Source: Hyaloscypha bicolor E
Lineage: Eukaryota; Ascomycota; Leotiomycetes; Helotiales; Hyaloscyphaceae
Direction of reading: 5' to 3'
Assembly (NCBI RefSeq): GCF_002865645.1
Contig: NW_020194555.1
Coordinates: 3,684,288-3,748,287, forward strand
Length of the DNA stretch: 64,000 nucleotides
Below the pieces are notes generated by a model. The model was given only the letters and a program-made list of their open reading frames with translations, searched no databases and was not told the origin of the DNA. Shown one piece after another: positions 1-14,644 of this stretch (positions within the stretch are counted from its first letter, which is position 1; every line of letters begins with the position of its first letter). The position numbers and the translations under genes were made by a program.

Positions 1-2507
1 TATTTAATAGTTTTAATTTTATTATAAAATTAATAGAATTTAATTCTCTCTTAATTTATTTAATTTCTATAATCTCTTATTATTTATATATTAAGTAAAG
101 ATATATTATATTAATTATTAGGCATTTTTCTCGAATAGTATTTAATTTAATAAGGCATTTATATAATAACTTCAAATCTATATAAATAATTAGTAATAGT
201 TCTATTTCTAGTATTTTATTAATTATAGATTTAACTAAAGTATTTATATTAAAATTATAAGCTATATTATAGAATTCTAAAACCAAAATACTTCTAGTAA
301 CTCTCTTATATTTAGTAAAGAACTAATAAATAATATTAATATATCTAATTTAGAAAAAGAAATCTCTATTATTTATAAATAAAGTATTATAAAAATAATT
401 AAATATAAGAATATTTTTACTAGCTTTATAAATCTCAGTTCTTTAGTAGTATTTTTAATTTACTATTAAATATACTTATTAAATATCTTTATATCTATTT
501 TTAAGAATTTAATAGCTTAAATAATAATTAATAAATTATATAAAGCTTCTAATTAATAAACTAATATAATATATATTTCTCTAGTATATTAGGTAATATA
601 TTAGTTCTTAATAAAGAGATTTTAATAAATAGTACTTTTATTACTTATAGTAATAGTATTTTTTATAGAAATAATTTAAAGGTTTTTATATTAATATTTC
701 TATATAAAAGTAATTCTAGTAATATTTATATAAATAATATCTTTATTAAACTTGAGATTATAATTAAAAGTAAGGAATTTATATTTTTTAGCTAAAAACT
801 TAGTTTTATAAAGCTTTAAAATTATTAGTTCTAATAAATAAAGTATTATTAATTTAAAAACTAATAATTCCAAAAAATTACTTATTATAAAAGAAATAAG
901 AATTATAAATTAACTATTTTATAGAAAGCTTATTAATATAATAGAAATAATAAGTTCTAAACTATTAGTTTCTAGTATATTATATAGTAGTTTTATAATT
1001 TTTAAAATAGAATTATTTTTTAAATTTAGTTTTCTAGTAAATTTATAAAGCGGATTAATATAGAAATTATAATTAAATAAGGTTATTAATTAGATATAAG
1101 CTTATAAGATATTATATAAATATAATTTTATAATATTTATTATTATAATAATAATACTAAAAATAATTCTCTAGCTAATATATTAAATAATAAATAATTA
1201 TATTAATACTATATATTTCTTATTATTATTATAGGCTTAAATAACTAGTTTTGACTTTTTAAGCTTTTTTTAATATTTTAATTTTTAATTTTATTAATAA
1301 ACCGGAAATTAAAAATATATATTTTCTTTAATATCTGAAATCTAGAAATAATCTTAAATATATTCTTTTTTAGAAGGCTAGTAACTTTAACTTAATAGGA
1401 ATTCTTATATAGTTTATTATTCTATAGAAATATTATAATATCCGAAATCTTATAAAAATATCCTTTATTATATTTTAATAGAAATTATATTTATATTATT
1501 TTTAGTTTTATTATTAGATTTGAAAATAAATTTAAATTCAGGGCTATTAATAATAACTTTAATATTTTTTATATAAAAGGGCTTTATAGAGATTAAATAA
1601 AAGATAATATTATTATATAATAAAGCTAGTATATAGTTTTCTCTATTAATAGCTACTAGCTTATATAGTCTATTCTAATTACTAAATTAACTAGTATTTT
1701 CTTTATATTAAATAAGAATATTTAAATTTAGAAATAGTTTATAGATATTAGTAATACTAGAACTATTTTAGATATTTAAAGTATTTATAATTTAATATCT
1801 AGTTTAAAGCTTTTAAATTTCTATTATTACTTTTTTAAATATTATTAATTATTATAATATAATAAATAATAAAATATTATATTTAGTTATTTAAAATAAA
1901 ATACTATAAATTAAAAAAATTAGAATAATACTATTAGATTTTATAAAGTTACTAATAGTTTTAAAAGCTATTTAAAATATAATATTTTTATTAATTCTAT
2001 TAATTTTAGCTATAATAATAAAATAAATATATTAGATTAAATTATAATAATATTTTATAATTTTAATAGAATTATAAGCTTTTATAGAAATAATTTTAAT
2101 TTTAATTCTTATAGTATTTATAAGCTAAATAAATTTCTTATTAATAAACTATTTTCTAGTATTTATTATAATTTAATTAAAAAAACCTAAATAGTTATTA
2201 ATTTAATATTATTTAAATATATTTCAGATATATATTATATTAGTATTCTAGAACTATTAATAGGTTTAATATTAAATACCTTTATTAATAATATAGAATA
2301 TAAACTTATTAGAAATATAGAAAATATTAATAATAATAAAATAATTAAAGCTAATATTATTTAAATAATTAGCTATATTTCTAATATTATTTATAGTATT
2401 TTATAAGATATTTAAAGGCTTTTATATTAATATTATAGTTTATTTATTTTAGTATATTCTAAAGTTTATTAATAAATAAATAATTAAATTAATAATATAA
2501 ATATTAT
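1..2507 (-). mobile_element. Copia copy A, 3' part (RIP-degraded, runs off window start)
   Basis: This is the 3' half of a Ty1/Copia element read on the minus strand; the window start cuts it. It aligns along its length with the better-preserved copies at 2793-5630 and 33300-35900. A minus-strand stretch at 80-286 still reads as the Copia RNase H end, with the motif YIDLKLLYKCLIKL; the usual fungal Copia form is YTDS-LYECLVKLG. Everything else is full of stop codons and almost free of C and G. The element is cut at 2507 by a complete Copia copy and resumes at 8737. It is a relic with no functional product. Confidence 0.85.
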
Positions 2508-2792
2508 TATTAGTTTACTAATAATATATAGTACTATTATATAAGTTATAGAATGCTATTTATATAAGGTTAATAAAGTTATTATTTAGAAATAGGGATT
2601 ATAATATTATAGTATTAATATATAATCCCTAAATTTACTAAGCCTAAAGGGATCTAGTTTACTAGTCGAGTTACTAATAGAATATAAGGTTATATAACTA
2701 TATTCTATATCTTATATCTTATTACCTATATTCTATTACCTATATCCCGTATCCTATATCTCGTAACTCCCAAAAAAATAGCTATACTAATA
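2508..2792 (-). repeat. LTR of Copia copy B (3' LTR in element orientation)
   Basis: This 285-bp LTR matches 8494-8736 and the + strand LTR at 36083-36355. It is longer than its partner because it carries extra units of a short CCTATATC/ATTACC-like tract near 2700-2760. Confidence 0.88.
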
Positions 2793-5700
2793 CTAGAAAC
2801 TCTCTAAAAAATACTAAAAAATAGTATCTCCTTCCAATTATATACAAATTCCCTAATCCGGCCTAGTACCAGATTCCCAAATATTCTATATATCTATATT
2901 ACTTCTAAGGTTTTTAATTATATACTAAAGGCTATAGCTTTTTATATATAACTTCCTCTTCTAAAAATCTCTTCTATCCTATATATTTATTTTCTGTCCT
3001 ATTTATACTCGACCTATTTTTCTATATCCAATTATATAGTATTCGTATTAATTAGGTACTTGAGAGCATTTATTAGCTTTAATTTCGTTATAGAATCGGT
3101 AGAATTCGATTCTTCCTTAATTTATTTAACTTCTATAATCTCTTATTATTTATATACCTAGTAAAGATATATTATATTAATTATTAGATACTTTTCTCGA
3201 ATAGTTCTCAATTTAATAAGGCATTTATATAACGACTTCAAATCTATATAGACTACTAATAGTAGTTCTATTTCTAGTATTCTATTAATTATAGATTTAA
3301 CTAAAGTACCTATATTAAAACTATAAGCTATATTATAAAGTTCCGAAACTAGGACACTTCTAGTAACTCTCTTATATTTAGTAGAAAACTAGTAAATAAT
3401 ATTAGTATATCTAGTTCTATTTACTAGAACTAGAATATATCCGATTTAGGAAAAAAGATTTCTATTATTTATAAATAAAGTATTTATAAAAACAATTAAA
3501 TATAAGAACTTCTTTACTAGCTTTACGAATCTTAGTCCTCTAGTAGTATTCTTAATTTATTATTAAATGTATTTATTAAGTATCTTTATATTAGTTTCCA
3601 AAGGTTTAATAGCTTAAATAATAATTAATAGGTTATATAAAGCTTCTAGTTAATAGACTAATATAATATATATTTCTCTAGTATATTAGATAATATATTA
3701 GTCCTTAATAAAGAGATCTTAATAAATAGTATTTTTATTACTTATAGTAATAGTATTTTTTATAAAAATAGTTTAGAGGTTTTTATACTAGTATTTCTAT
3801 ATAAAGGTAATTCTAGTAGTATTTATATAGATAATACTTCTATTAAACTTGAGATTATAATTAATAGTAAGGCATTTATACTTCTTAGCTAAGAACTTAG
3901 CCTTATAGAGCTTTAGTTACTTTACCTTTATAAAATTATTAGTTTTAATAAATAGAGTATTATTAGTTTAAAAGCCAATAATTCCGAAGGGTTATTTATT
4001 ATAGAAAAGGCAAGAGTTATAAGTAGACTATTCTATAGAAAGCTTATTAATATAATAGAAATAGTAAGTCTTAAACTAGTAATTCCCGGCTTCCGGTATA
4101 CTATATAATAGTTTTATAACCTTTAGAACCAAATCGTTATTCAGATTTAGCTCTTTAGTAAGCTTATAAAATGAGTTAATATAAAAATTATAGTTAAATA
4201 AAGTTATTAATTAGATATAAGCTTGTAAGATATTATATAAATATAGTTCTATAGTATCTATTATTATAGTAGTAATATTAAGGATAATTCTCTAGCTAAT
4301 ATATTAAATAGTAGGTAATTATATTAATACTATATATTTCTTACTATTATTATAAGCTTGAATAACTAGTTTCGACTTTTTAAACTCTCTTTCCGTATTC
4401 TTATTCTTAATCTTATTAATAAACCGGAAGTTAAAGATATATATCTTCTTTAGTACCTAAAATCTGGAAGTAATTTTAAATATACCCTTTTCTAGGAGGC
4501 TAGTAACTTTAACTTAATAGAAGTCTTTATATAAGTTATTATCCTATAAAAATACCGTAATATCCGGGTTCTTATAAAAGTATCCTCTACTATACTTTAG
4601 TAGAATAGCAGAAATAGTAGGAGGAATTATATCTATATTACCTTTAGCCTTATTATAGGATTCGGAAATAGATTCAGGTTCAAGTTCGGAATTATTAGTA
4701 ATAACCTTAATATCTCCTATATAAAAGGGCTTTATAGAGATTAAGCAGAAAGCAGTATTATTATATAGTAGAGCTAGTATATAGTTCTCTCTATTAATGG
4801 CTACTAGCTTATATAGTTTATTCCAACTACTAGGTTAACTAGTATTTCCTTTATATTATATAAGAATATCCAAATTCAAGGAAAGTTTATAAATATTAGT
4901 AATACTAAAACTATTTCGGGTATTTAGGGTATTTATAATCTAGTATCTAGCTTAAAGCTTTTGAATTTCTATTATTACCTTCTTAAATACTACTAATTAC
5001 TATAATATAATTAGTAATAAAGTATTATATTTAGTTATTCGAAATAAAGTACTATAAACCAAAAAGGTTAGAATAATACTATTAGATCTAGTAGAATTAT
5101 TAATAGCTTTAAAAGCTATTTGGAATATAATATCCTTATTAATTCTATTAATTTCGGCTATAATAATAAAATAAATATATTAAATTAGGCTATAATAATA
5201 TTCTATAATTCTAATAGAATTATAAGCTTCTATAGGAACGATTTTAACCTTAGTTCCTATAGTATTTATAAGCTAAATAAACTTCTTACTAGTAAATTGC
5301 TTTCCGGTATCTATTATAATCTAATTAGGAGAGCCTAAATAGGTATTAATCTAATACTACTTTAGGGTATCCCAAGTATATAATATACTAATATAGGCTT
5401 ATTAGAAATATAGAAAATATTAATAATAATAGAATAGTTAAAGCTAATATTATCTCTTAAATTAAACTTGAATTATTCTAATAATTATCCGAATTTCTAA
5501 TATTACTTATAGTATTTTATAAGGTATTTAAGGGCTTCTATATTAATATTATAGCCTACTTATTCTAATATATTTCAAAGCTTACTAATAAATAAATAAC
5601 TAAAATAGTAATATAGATATTATAATTTAATCTCTATAAAAAAGCAAAAGTTATATATAAAGAATTCAGAAATAAAGCTTTATAAAATAGTATTCCAAAG

Positions 5701-8493
5701 CAGGAAAGAGTATCTAAAACATTATACTATAAATATAAAGCATTTATTAAAAGTAATAAGATAATTAGTAAAATTATTAAAATAGACTTCTAGCTTATTT
5801 ATATTAGCTAAGCTAAATAGAAATAAAGTCTTTATAAGTATAATATGGAATTATACTTACCTAATTAATATTCTTACTATTACAGATCTAATAAAGGATA
5901 TAGATCTAATACTAAACTAGATATTAACTTAACCTTTAGTAGTTTTATTAAGTTTAATACTATTATTAGTCTACTATAAAGCTTGGAATTAGTTAGAACT
6001 AGTAATTAAGAATCTAGAGGCTCCGGTATTAATTATAACTCTATAAAAGTAATAAATATTATATCTTAATATATTATTAACTATAAATGTCTAGGTATCC
6101 TCTATTTATTTAGTAGGCTCTAAGGTATAGTTTTCGCCTATTATCTAATATATAAGGGAAAGGGAAATAAGGTTATTTATAAGGGTATTAGTTATAGAAA
6201 TAGTAGAAGCGGGAGCTATAGAAGTAGCTAGGAAGCTCTTAATAGAAATAAAGTAAGAATCAGAATAATATTTCTTTCCTTTATCTATTTCTACTAGTAA
6301 GGCTTTAAAAGTATTACCTACTAGTTTGTTCTTACTATTCTCATTATTCTCTTCTTTTTTAAATTCAGTAATATACTATATATAAATACTACTAAAGCAT
6401 TTATTAAAATTACAGGTATTTCGGGATCTAAATTAGTAGATATTTCTACTTTTAAATCAAGCCTTTTTAGCCTCTTATTTCTCTAATATATACTTCTATA
6501 AGCGGTATTTGGGTCTCTTATATATAAAATATAACTTTGAAATATAATTATTATAATTATAGGACTTGAAGTAATTATTATAGATTCCAAAATTATAGCT
6601 AGGTTTATATTAATAATTTCCGGACAAATAGTAGTTTGGATGGTTTTAAGAATAGTATTATTAATTAGTAAAATAGGTTTCGGTAGTAATTTATTATTCT
6701 TTCTTATAGGTAGTAATAGACAATTAGAGCTTATTAATAAGCTAGCCGAGATTATTAGGAGAGTCCGAAACTATATATTAGTATACTAGTAAGCCTTAAT
6801 AAATAATAATAATCTTATTATATAGGAATTCGGTAGTTTGTAAAACAGAAATAAGGCTATATTATAATTTATATAGGTTATTAATTAGTATTTAGATAAG
6901 CTTAAATATTGTCTTTTTAGGGTCTTTTACTATTATAATTACTAAAGTAATAATATTTCATTTATCTAAATTTTAATAATAGTAACCGGGGCCTTTAAAA
7001 AAACTATAAATATTTGTATAGGCTTCTTTATATATATATTTAGAAAGCTAGTTATTATAGAAATAGTCTTATACTAGTTCCTTTAATATAATAGGAAAAG
7101 CTCTTACTAATACCTCTTCTAAAAGCTCTATATATTAGTAAATATCGAGAAAGATAATAAGTTTTTAATTAAAACTACTATTAGTTCTATTATACTTCTA
7201 TATTTCGGTATATATCTTTACTACTTCTCTAATTACCTTTATAGTAAAAGGGCTAGTTAAAGGGCCATTTGAAGGTAATAGAGATAATAGCAGATTATTA
7301 GTTTTGGTTTTCTATAGTCCAGTACTAGTAAAAGCGGTTATAGATAGTAAAGAGGTAATAGGTAGTAAAGGAATATAAGTAATAATCGGTTTAATATATT
7401 AATTTCTTATAATACTATTATTTAGGGAGATATATAATAAAGTAATAGGGCCTGCCTTAAGATCTTATTTAATAGTAATAATATTATTAGTAGTCCAGAT
7501 ATATTATTTTTCTTTCTAAATAGTATTAACTAAAGACTATATAATAGTAAAGCAACTATAGTTATATTTAATATAAATACTACTATATTATAAAGCAGCC
7601 TATAATTAGTATAGTATATATTAATCTAGTTAATTAAATATCTCGAGGTTAAAGTTACTAAAATCCTCTTTAAATAATTTCTAGAGGTTCTTATTAGTTA
7701 ACTTCTCTATCTTATACTAGAATAATCTAATATTAAGATAATCCAGGATTTCTTTATTATTAGAGCTAGCTAGGTTAATACTATTCTTTTATTTCTTTAT
7801 CTACTTATATCTATTCTAAAGATTCGCTATTCCGGACTCTTAGGGCTAAGCCCTTTCCGGTATATATATATAGTTTATAGTAAGAGGGATTCGAGGATAA
7901 GGTAATTTATAATAAGGTTCGATAATAAAGGTATCCAGATACCTGGTTTAGATACCAGATATCTAGTTCAGATATCTAGTTAAAATACTAGATACCTTAG
8001 ATATCTAGAGGTATTATAGGTATTAAAGTAAATATTTTACTCTTAAATATTTTATCTATAATAAGAAATTTAGGAAGTGAAATATTATAATTCCGGGAGA
8101 ATCTAAAGCTTAAAAGACTTGATTTAATAGTAAAATTAAAGTAGTAGTTAAAGAGCTTTAAAAGTATATATAGTATATATATTCCGGAGAGAATATCCTA
8201 TAGATACAGGTATTATATAAATAGAAAAAATAGTTTCCAAGAAAGTAGTCTTAAGGCTAAAAGAAGTTAGTTTTAAAGAATAGTAGAAGTTAAATAAATA
8301 GATAGTCAAATAGCTAACTGCTTATTAATTAGTAAGAACTAGAGTCTTCTCCCTTAGGCTATTGGATACTTTTTTATAGAATTAATAGGTAATTCCCCCC
8401 TTTAATATAATTAGATTAATATTACTAAGGGCTACTAGATACCTCTTTTAGTATAACTATTCTATTTCTAATCTATATATATAAACTAATTAG

Positions 8494-8736
8494 TATTAGT
8501 TTACTAGTAATATATAGTACTATTATATAAGTTATAGAATACTATTTATATAAGGTTAGTAAAGTTATTATTTAGAAGTAAGAATTATAATATTATAATA
8601 TTAATATATAATCCCTAAATCTGCTAAGCCTAAAGGGGTCTAGTCTACTAGTCAAGTTACTAATAGGATACAAGGTTATATAACTATATCCTATATCCTA
8701 TATCCCGTAACTCCTAAAGAAATAGCTATACTAATA
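8494..8736 (-). repeat. LTR of Copia copy B (5' LTR in element orientation)
   Basis: This 243-bp partner of the LTR at 2508-2792 ends in AGCTATACTAATA. It is followed directly by the ATTAT target duplication and the resumed sequence of copy A. Confidence 0.88.
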
Positions 8737-10125
8737 ATTATAATTCGATTTTTATAAAAAAAAAAATTTATAAATAAAGAATTTAGAAATAAGGCCTTAT
8801 AATATAATATTTTAAAATAAAAAAAAACTATTTGAAATATTATATTATAAATATATAGTTTTTAATAAAAATAATAAAATTATTAATAAAATTATTAAAA
8901 TAAATTTTTAGTTTATTTATATTAGCTAAATTAAATAAAAATAGAATTTTTAAAAATATAATATAGAATTATATTTATTTATTTAATTAATATATTTATT
9001 ATTATAAATTTAATAAAAAATATAGATTTAATATTAAACTAAAGATTAAATTAATTTTTAATAATTCTATTAAATATAATATAATTATTAGTTTATTATA
9101 AAATTTAAAATTAGTTAAAACTAATAATTAAATATTTAAAAACTCTAATATTAATTATAATATTATAAAAGTAGTAAATATTATATTTTAATATATTATT
9201 AATTATAAAAGTTTAGATATTTTTTATTAAAGATTTAATAAGTTCTAAAATATAGTTTTTATTTATTATCTAATATATAAAAAAAAGAAAAATAAATTTA
9301 TTTATAAAAATATTAATTATAATTATTAATAAAATAAAATAGAAATCTAAATAATATTTATTCTTTAATTTATTTTTACTAATAAAACTTTAAAAGTATT
9401 ATTTTTATTTTTTATTTTAATAATATATTATATATAAATATTATTAAAATATTTATTAAAATTATAAATATTTCTATTTTTAAATTAAGTATTTTTAATC
9501 TTTTATTTTTCTAATATATATTTTTATAAATAATATTCGAGTTTCTTATATATAAAATATAATTTTAGAATATAATTATTATAATTATAAGATTTAAAAT
9601 AATTATTATAAGTTTCGAAATTATAACTAGATTTATATTAATAATTTTTAAAAAAATAATAACTTAAAGAATTTTAAAAATAATATTATTAACTAATAGA
9701 AAATATTTTAAAATTAGTTTATTATTTACTTTTATATATAATAATAAATAATTAGAGCTTATTAATAAGCTAACTGAGATTTATAAAAAAGTCTAAAATT
9801 ATATATTTATATATTCGGAAATCTTAATAAAAAATACTAATTTTATTATAAAAAAATTTAGTATTTTATAAATTAGATATAAAATTATATTATAATTAAT
9901 AATTAAATAGTTTTAAATATTATTTTTTCCGGGAATTTAGCTATTATAAAAGCTAATATAATAGTATTTTATTTATTTAAATTTTAATATTTAAATTTAG
10001 AATTTTTTTGAAAAAACTATAAATATTAATATAAATCTTTTTATATATATATTAAAAAAGCTAGTTCTTTTAATATAATAAAAAAAGCTTATATTAATAT
10101 CTTTTATAAAGGTTTTATATATTAA
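8737..10125 (-). mobile_element. Copia copy A, continuation after nested copy B
   Basis: This picks up exactly where copy A stopped at 2507. It corresponds to the gag-side internal sequence that copy B holds at about 5625-7150. It is strongly RIP-degraded, with no open frame of note. It is lost near 10125, where a + strand Copia LTR fragment begins, so its own 5' end and 5' LTR are missing. Confidence 0.75.
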
Positions 10126-12151
10126 TAATTATTATTAGATTTATTATTATTAATATAATTATAATTATTAATAATTATATAACCTTATATTATATAAGTA
10201 ATTTAATAAATAAATTAGATTTTATTAGAATTAATAAATTTAGAAATTATATATTAATATTATAATATTATATATTACTAGTAAATTAATATTAATTAAT
10301 TTAGATATATAAATTAAAGAAAATTTTAAATTAGTTCTAAAAGTATTTAATAGCTTATAAAGAAAATATCTAGCTTTTATTAATTAATAAATAATTAGCT
10401 ATTTAATTAATTAATTAATTATTTCTATTATTTTTTAAAACTAATTTCTTTTAATATTAAGATTATTTTTTTAAAAACTATTTTTTCTATTTATATAATA
10501 TTTATATTTATTAAACTTTTTTTCTAAAATATATGTTTTATATATATTTTTTTAAAGCTTTTTAATTATAACTTTTAATTTTTCTATTAAATTAAGCCTT
10601 TTAAATTCTAGATTTTCCTGGAATTATAATATTTTTATTACTAAACTCTTTTTATAAATCTATTATAAACTACTTTATTTTCGAATTTTTTCTATTATAA
10701 ATTATATATATATATTAAGGAAACCTGAATTCGATTTAGTATAAATATTAATAAGAAAAAGAAACTAATTAAGAAATAAAAGAATAGTATTAATTTAGTA
10801 ATTATAATAAAAAATAGTTTAGAAATATTTATTTACTAAAATATATTAATATATCTTATATAAAAAAAGTAATAATAATTTATAAGATCTTTTCTAAAAT
10901 AATTTTAAAAGCTTTAATATTATAATATTTAGTTAAATTAATTATATATTATTATAAAATCTTTAAGTCTAATTTTAATATAATAATATCTATATTAAAT
11001 AAAATTATAAAAGCTTTATTATTATATAATTTCTTATTAATTTTATTTAAGAAAAAAAATAAAGCTAATATTATTAATAATAATTTAATTAGATTAGATT
11101 TTCTTTAGAAACTTATTATATTAATTTATTTTACTTTAAATAAAACTAGATATAAAGAATTAAATATTTTTAGTTAAGAAATTAAGCTATTTACTATTTC
11201 TATTTCTATTATTATTAGTATTATTACTAAATCCGAATTTCTATTAATTAATATTTATTATTATAACTAGAAAGCTTATTAAGAAAATAATAAAAATATA
11301 ATAAAACTAATAATAGTTTTAATTATAAATTTATTATTTTTCTTAATATTTATTAATATATAGAGCTTCTAAAAAAAGTATTAATAAGAGCTTTTTTTAT
11401 TATATTAAAAGAACTAGTATAAAACTATTTCTATAATAATTAGCTTTTAAATTATATATATAAAAAGATTTATAGCTTTTTAAAAAGCCTCGGGTTTTAT
11501 TATTAAAATTTGAATAAATAAAATACTATTATTTTTAGTAATTATAATAGTAAAAAATCTTAAAAAAAATATTTAAGTTTATCTAAATACTAATTAATAA
11601 TTTATATAAATTATAATATAGTTTTATTTCTATTTTATAAAATACTAAATTCTTATTAAAGCTTATTAATATATTAATATATAATTTTAAACTTTTCTAA
11701 TAAACCTAGCTAGTTTATTAATAAGCTTTAATTATTTATTATTATTTATAAAAAGAAATAATAAATTAATACTAAAACCTATTTTATTAATTAATAATAT
11801 TATTTTTAAAATTTTCTAAACTATTATTTATTTAGAATTTATTAATATAAATCTAGCTATAATTTTAGAATTTATAATAATTATTTTAAATTCTATAATT
11901 ATAATAATTATATTTCGAAATTATATTTTATATATAAGAAACTTAAATATTATTTATAGAAATATATATTAGAAAAATAAGAAATTAAATATATTTATTA
12001 ATTTAGATTTCGAAATTTTTATAACTTTAATAGTATTTATATATAATATATTATCAAAATTAAAATAAAAATAATAATAAAAACAAACTAGAAAATAATA
12101 GTTTTAAAGCTTTATTAATAAAAATAAATAAAGAAAAGAAATATTATTTAG
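10126..12151 (+). mobile_element. Copia copy C, truncated 5' part (LTR and gag region)
   Basis: This is a + strand Copia fragment. A shortened LTR (about 10126-10291, ending GTAAATTAATA) is followed by the leader and gag region. It is collinear with 30162-32570 of copy F, for example 11860-11970 against 32240-32350. It breaks off at 12151, where the minus-strand LTR of copy D starts. The LTR lacks roughly 70 bp present in the other copies. The left boundary is approximate. Confidence 0.7.
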
Positions 12152-12411
12152 TATTAGTTTACTAGTAATATATAATACTAATTATATTAGTTAGTAAAAT
12201 TATTATTATTTAGAAATAGAGATTATAGTATTATAATAATAATATATAATTTCTAAATCTATTAAGTTTAAAAAAATCTAGTCTATTAATTAAATTACTA
12301 ATAAAATATAAAATTATAAAATTATATTTTATATTTTATATTTTATTATTTATTATATTTTATATTCTATAACTATATATATAACTTCTAAAGAAAATAG
12401 CTATATTAATA
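12152..12411 (-). repeat. LTR of Copia copy D (3' LTR in element orientation)
   Basis: This is a heavily AT-shifted LTR, TATTAGTTTACTAG to CTATATTAATA, homologous to 2508-2792. It abuts the broken + strand copy C on its left. Confidence 0.75.
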
Positions 12412-13734
12412 CTAGAAACTCTTTAAAAAACGCAAAAAATAATATCTCTTTCTAATTATATATAAATTCTCTAATCCGGTCTAGTATTAAATTTCTTAAA
12501 TATTTTATATATTTATATTATTTCTAAGATTTTAGTTATATACTAAAAGCTATAGCTTTTTATATATAACTTTCTTTTTTATAATATTTTTCTATTTTAT
12601 ATATCTATTTTCTATTTTATTTATATTTAATTTATTTTTCTATATCTAATTATATAATATTTATATTAATTAGATATTTAATTTTTTTTATTAGTTTTAA
12701 TTTTATTATAAAATTAATAGAATTTAATTTCTATAATCTTTTATTATTTATATATCTAGTAAAAATATATTATATTAATTATTAAATACTTTTCTTAAAT
12801 AGTTTCTAATTTAATAAAGTATTTATATAATAATTTTAAATTTATATAAATTATTAATAATAGTTTTATTTCTAGTATTTTATTAATTATAGATTTAATT
12901 AAAGTACTTATATTAAAGCTATAAGCTATATTATAAAATTCTATAAACTAGAATACTTCTAATAATTCTTTTATATTTAATAAAAAACTAGTAAATAATA
13001 TTAGTATATCTAGTTCTATTTACTAGAACTAGAATATATCTAATTTAGGAAAAGAAATTTCTATTATTTATAAATAAAGTATTTATAAAAATAATTAAAT
13101 ATAAGAACTTTTTTTATTAGTTTTATAAATCTTAGTTCTTTAATAATATTCTTAATTTACTATTAAATATATTTATTAAATATTTTTATATTAGTTTCCG
13201 AGAATTTAATAGCTTAAATAGTAATTAATAAATTATATAAAGCTTCTAGTTAATAGACTAATATAATATATATTTCTCTAGTATATTAAATAATATATTA
13301 GTTTTTAATAAAGAGATTTTTATACTAGTATTTTTATATAAGAATAATTCTAATAGTATTTATATAAATAATACTTTTATTAAACTTGAGATTATAATTA
13401 ATAGTAAAGTATTTATATTTCTTAGCTAAAAACTTAGCCTTTTAGAGTTTTAGTTATTTTACTTTTATAAAATTATTAGTTTAAAAACTAATAATTCTAA
13501 AAAGTTATTTATTATAGAAAAGATAAGAATTATAAATTAACTATTTTATAAAAAACTTATTAATATAATAGAAATAATAAATTTTAAACTAGTAATTTCT
13601 AGCCTCTAGTATATTATATAATAATTTTATAACTTTTAGAACTAAATTATTATTTAGATTTAGTTTTCTAATAAATTTATAAAATAAGTTAATATAAAAA
13701 TTATAGTTAAATAAAATTATTAATTAGATATAAG

Positions 13735-14644
13735 NNNNNNNNNNNNNNNNNNNNNNNNNNNNNNNNNNNNNNNNNNNNNNNNNNNNNNNNNNNNNNNNNN
13801 NNNNNNNNNNNNNNNNNNNNNNNNNNNNNNNNNNNNNNNNNNNNNNNNNNNNNNNNNNNNNNNNNNNNNNNNNNNNNNNNNNNNNNNNNNNNNNNNNNNN
13901 NNNNNNNNNNNNNNNNNNNNNNNNNNNNNNNNNNNNNNNNNNNNNNNNNNNNNNNNNNNNNNNNNNNNNNNNNNNNNNNNNNNNNNNNNNNNNNNNNNNN
14001 NNNNNNNNNNNNNNNNNNNNNNNNNNNNNNNNNNNNNNNNNNNNNNNNNNNNNNNNNNNNNNNNNNNNNNNNNNNNNNNNNNNNNNNNNNNNNNNNNNNN
14101 NNNNNNNNNNNNNNNNNNNNNNNNNNNNNNNNNNNNNNNNNNNNNNNNNNNNNNNNNNNNNNNNNNNNNNNNNNNNNNNNNNNNNNNNNNNNNNNNNNNN
14201 NNNNNNNNNNNNNNNNNNNNNNNNNNNNNNNNNNNNNNNNNNNNNNNNNNNNNNNNNNNNNNNNNNNNNNNNNNNNNNNNNNNNNNNNNNNNNNNNNNNN
14301 NNNNNNNNNNNNNNNNNNNNNNNNNNNNNNNNNNNNNNNNNNNNNNNNNNNNNNNNNNNNNNNNNNNNNNNNNNNNNNNNNNNNNNNNNNNNNNNNNNNN
14401 NNNNNNNNNNNNNNNNNNNNNNNNNNNNNNNNNNNNNNNNNNNNNNNNNNNNNNNNNNNNNNNNNNNNNNNNNNNNNNNNNNNNNNNNNNNNNNNNNNNN
14501 NNNNNNNNNNNNNNNNNNNNNNNNNNNNNNNNNNNNNNNNNNNNNNNNNNNNNNNNNNNNNNNNNNNNNNNNNNNNNNNNNNNNNNNNNNNNNNNNNNNN
14601 NNNNNNNNNNNNNNNNNNNNNNNNNNNNNNNNNNNNNNNNNNNN
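13735..14644. other. Assembly gap (910 N)
   Basis: A run of 910 undetermined bases. The right flank (14645 to about 15480) starts mid-element with many single-base insertions and deletions relative to all other copies, which is typical of a low-quality contig end. Confidence 0.99.

Larger units (their letters stand above)
2508..8736 (-). mobile_element. Copia copy B, complete element nested in copy A
   Basis: This is a full-length Ty1/Copia retrotransposon on the minus strand: LTR 2508-2792, internal region 2793-8493, LTR 8494-8736. The five bases ATTAT flank it on both sides (2503-2507 and 8737-8741). The sequence on either side joins into one continuous reading of copy A, so it inserted into that older element. 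LTR ends are TATTAG...TAATA, expected from TGTTAG...TAACA after C to T and G to A change. It is less degraded than copy A, as expected for a younger insertion, but its polyprotein frames contain many stops. Confidence 0.9.
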
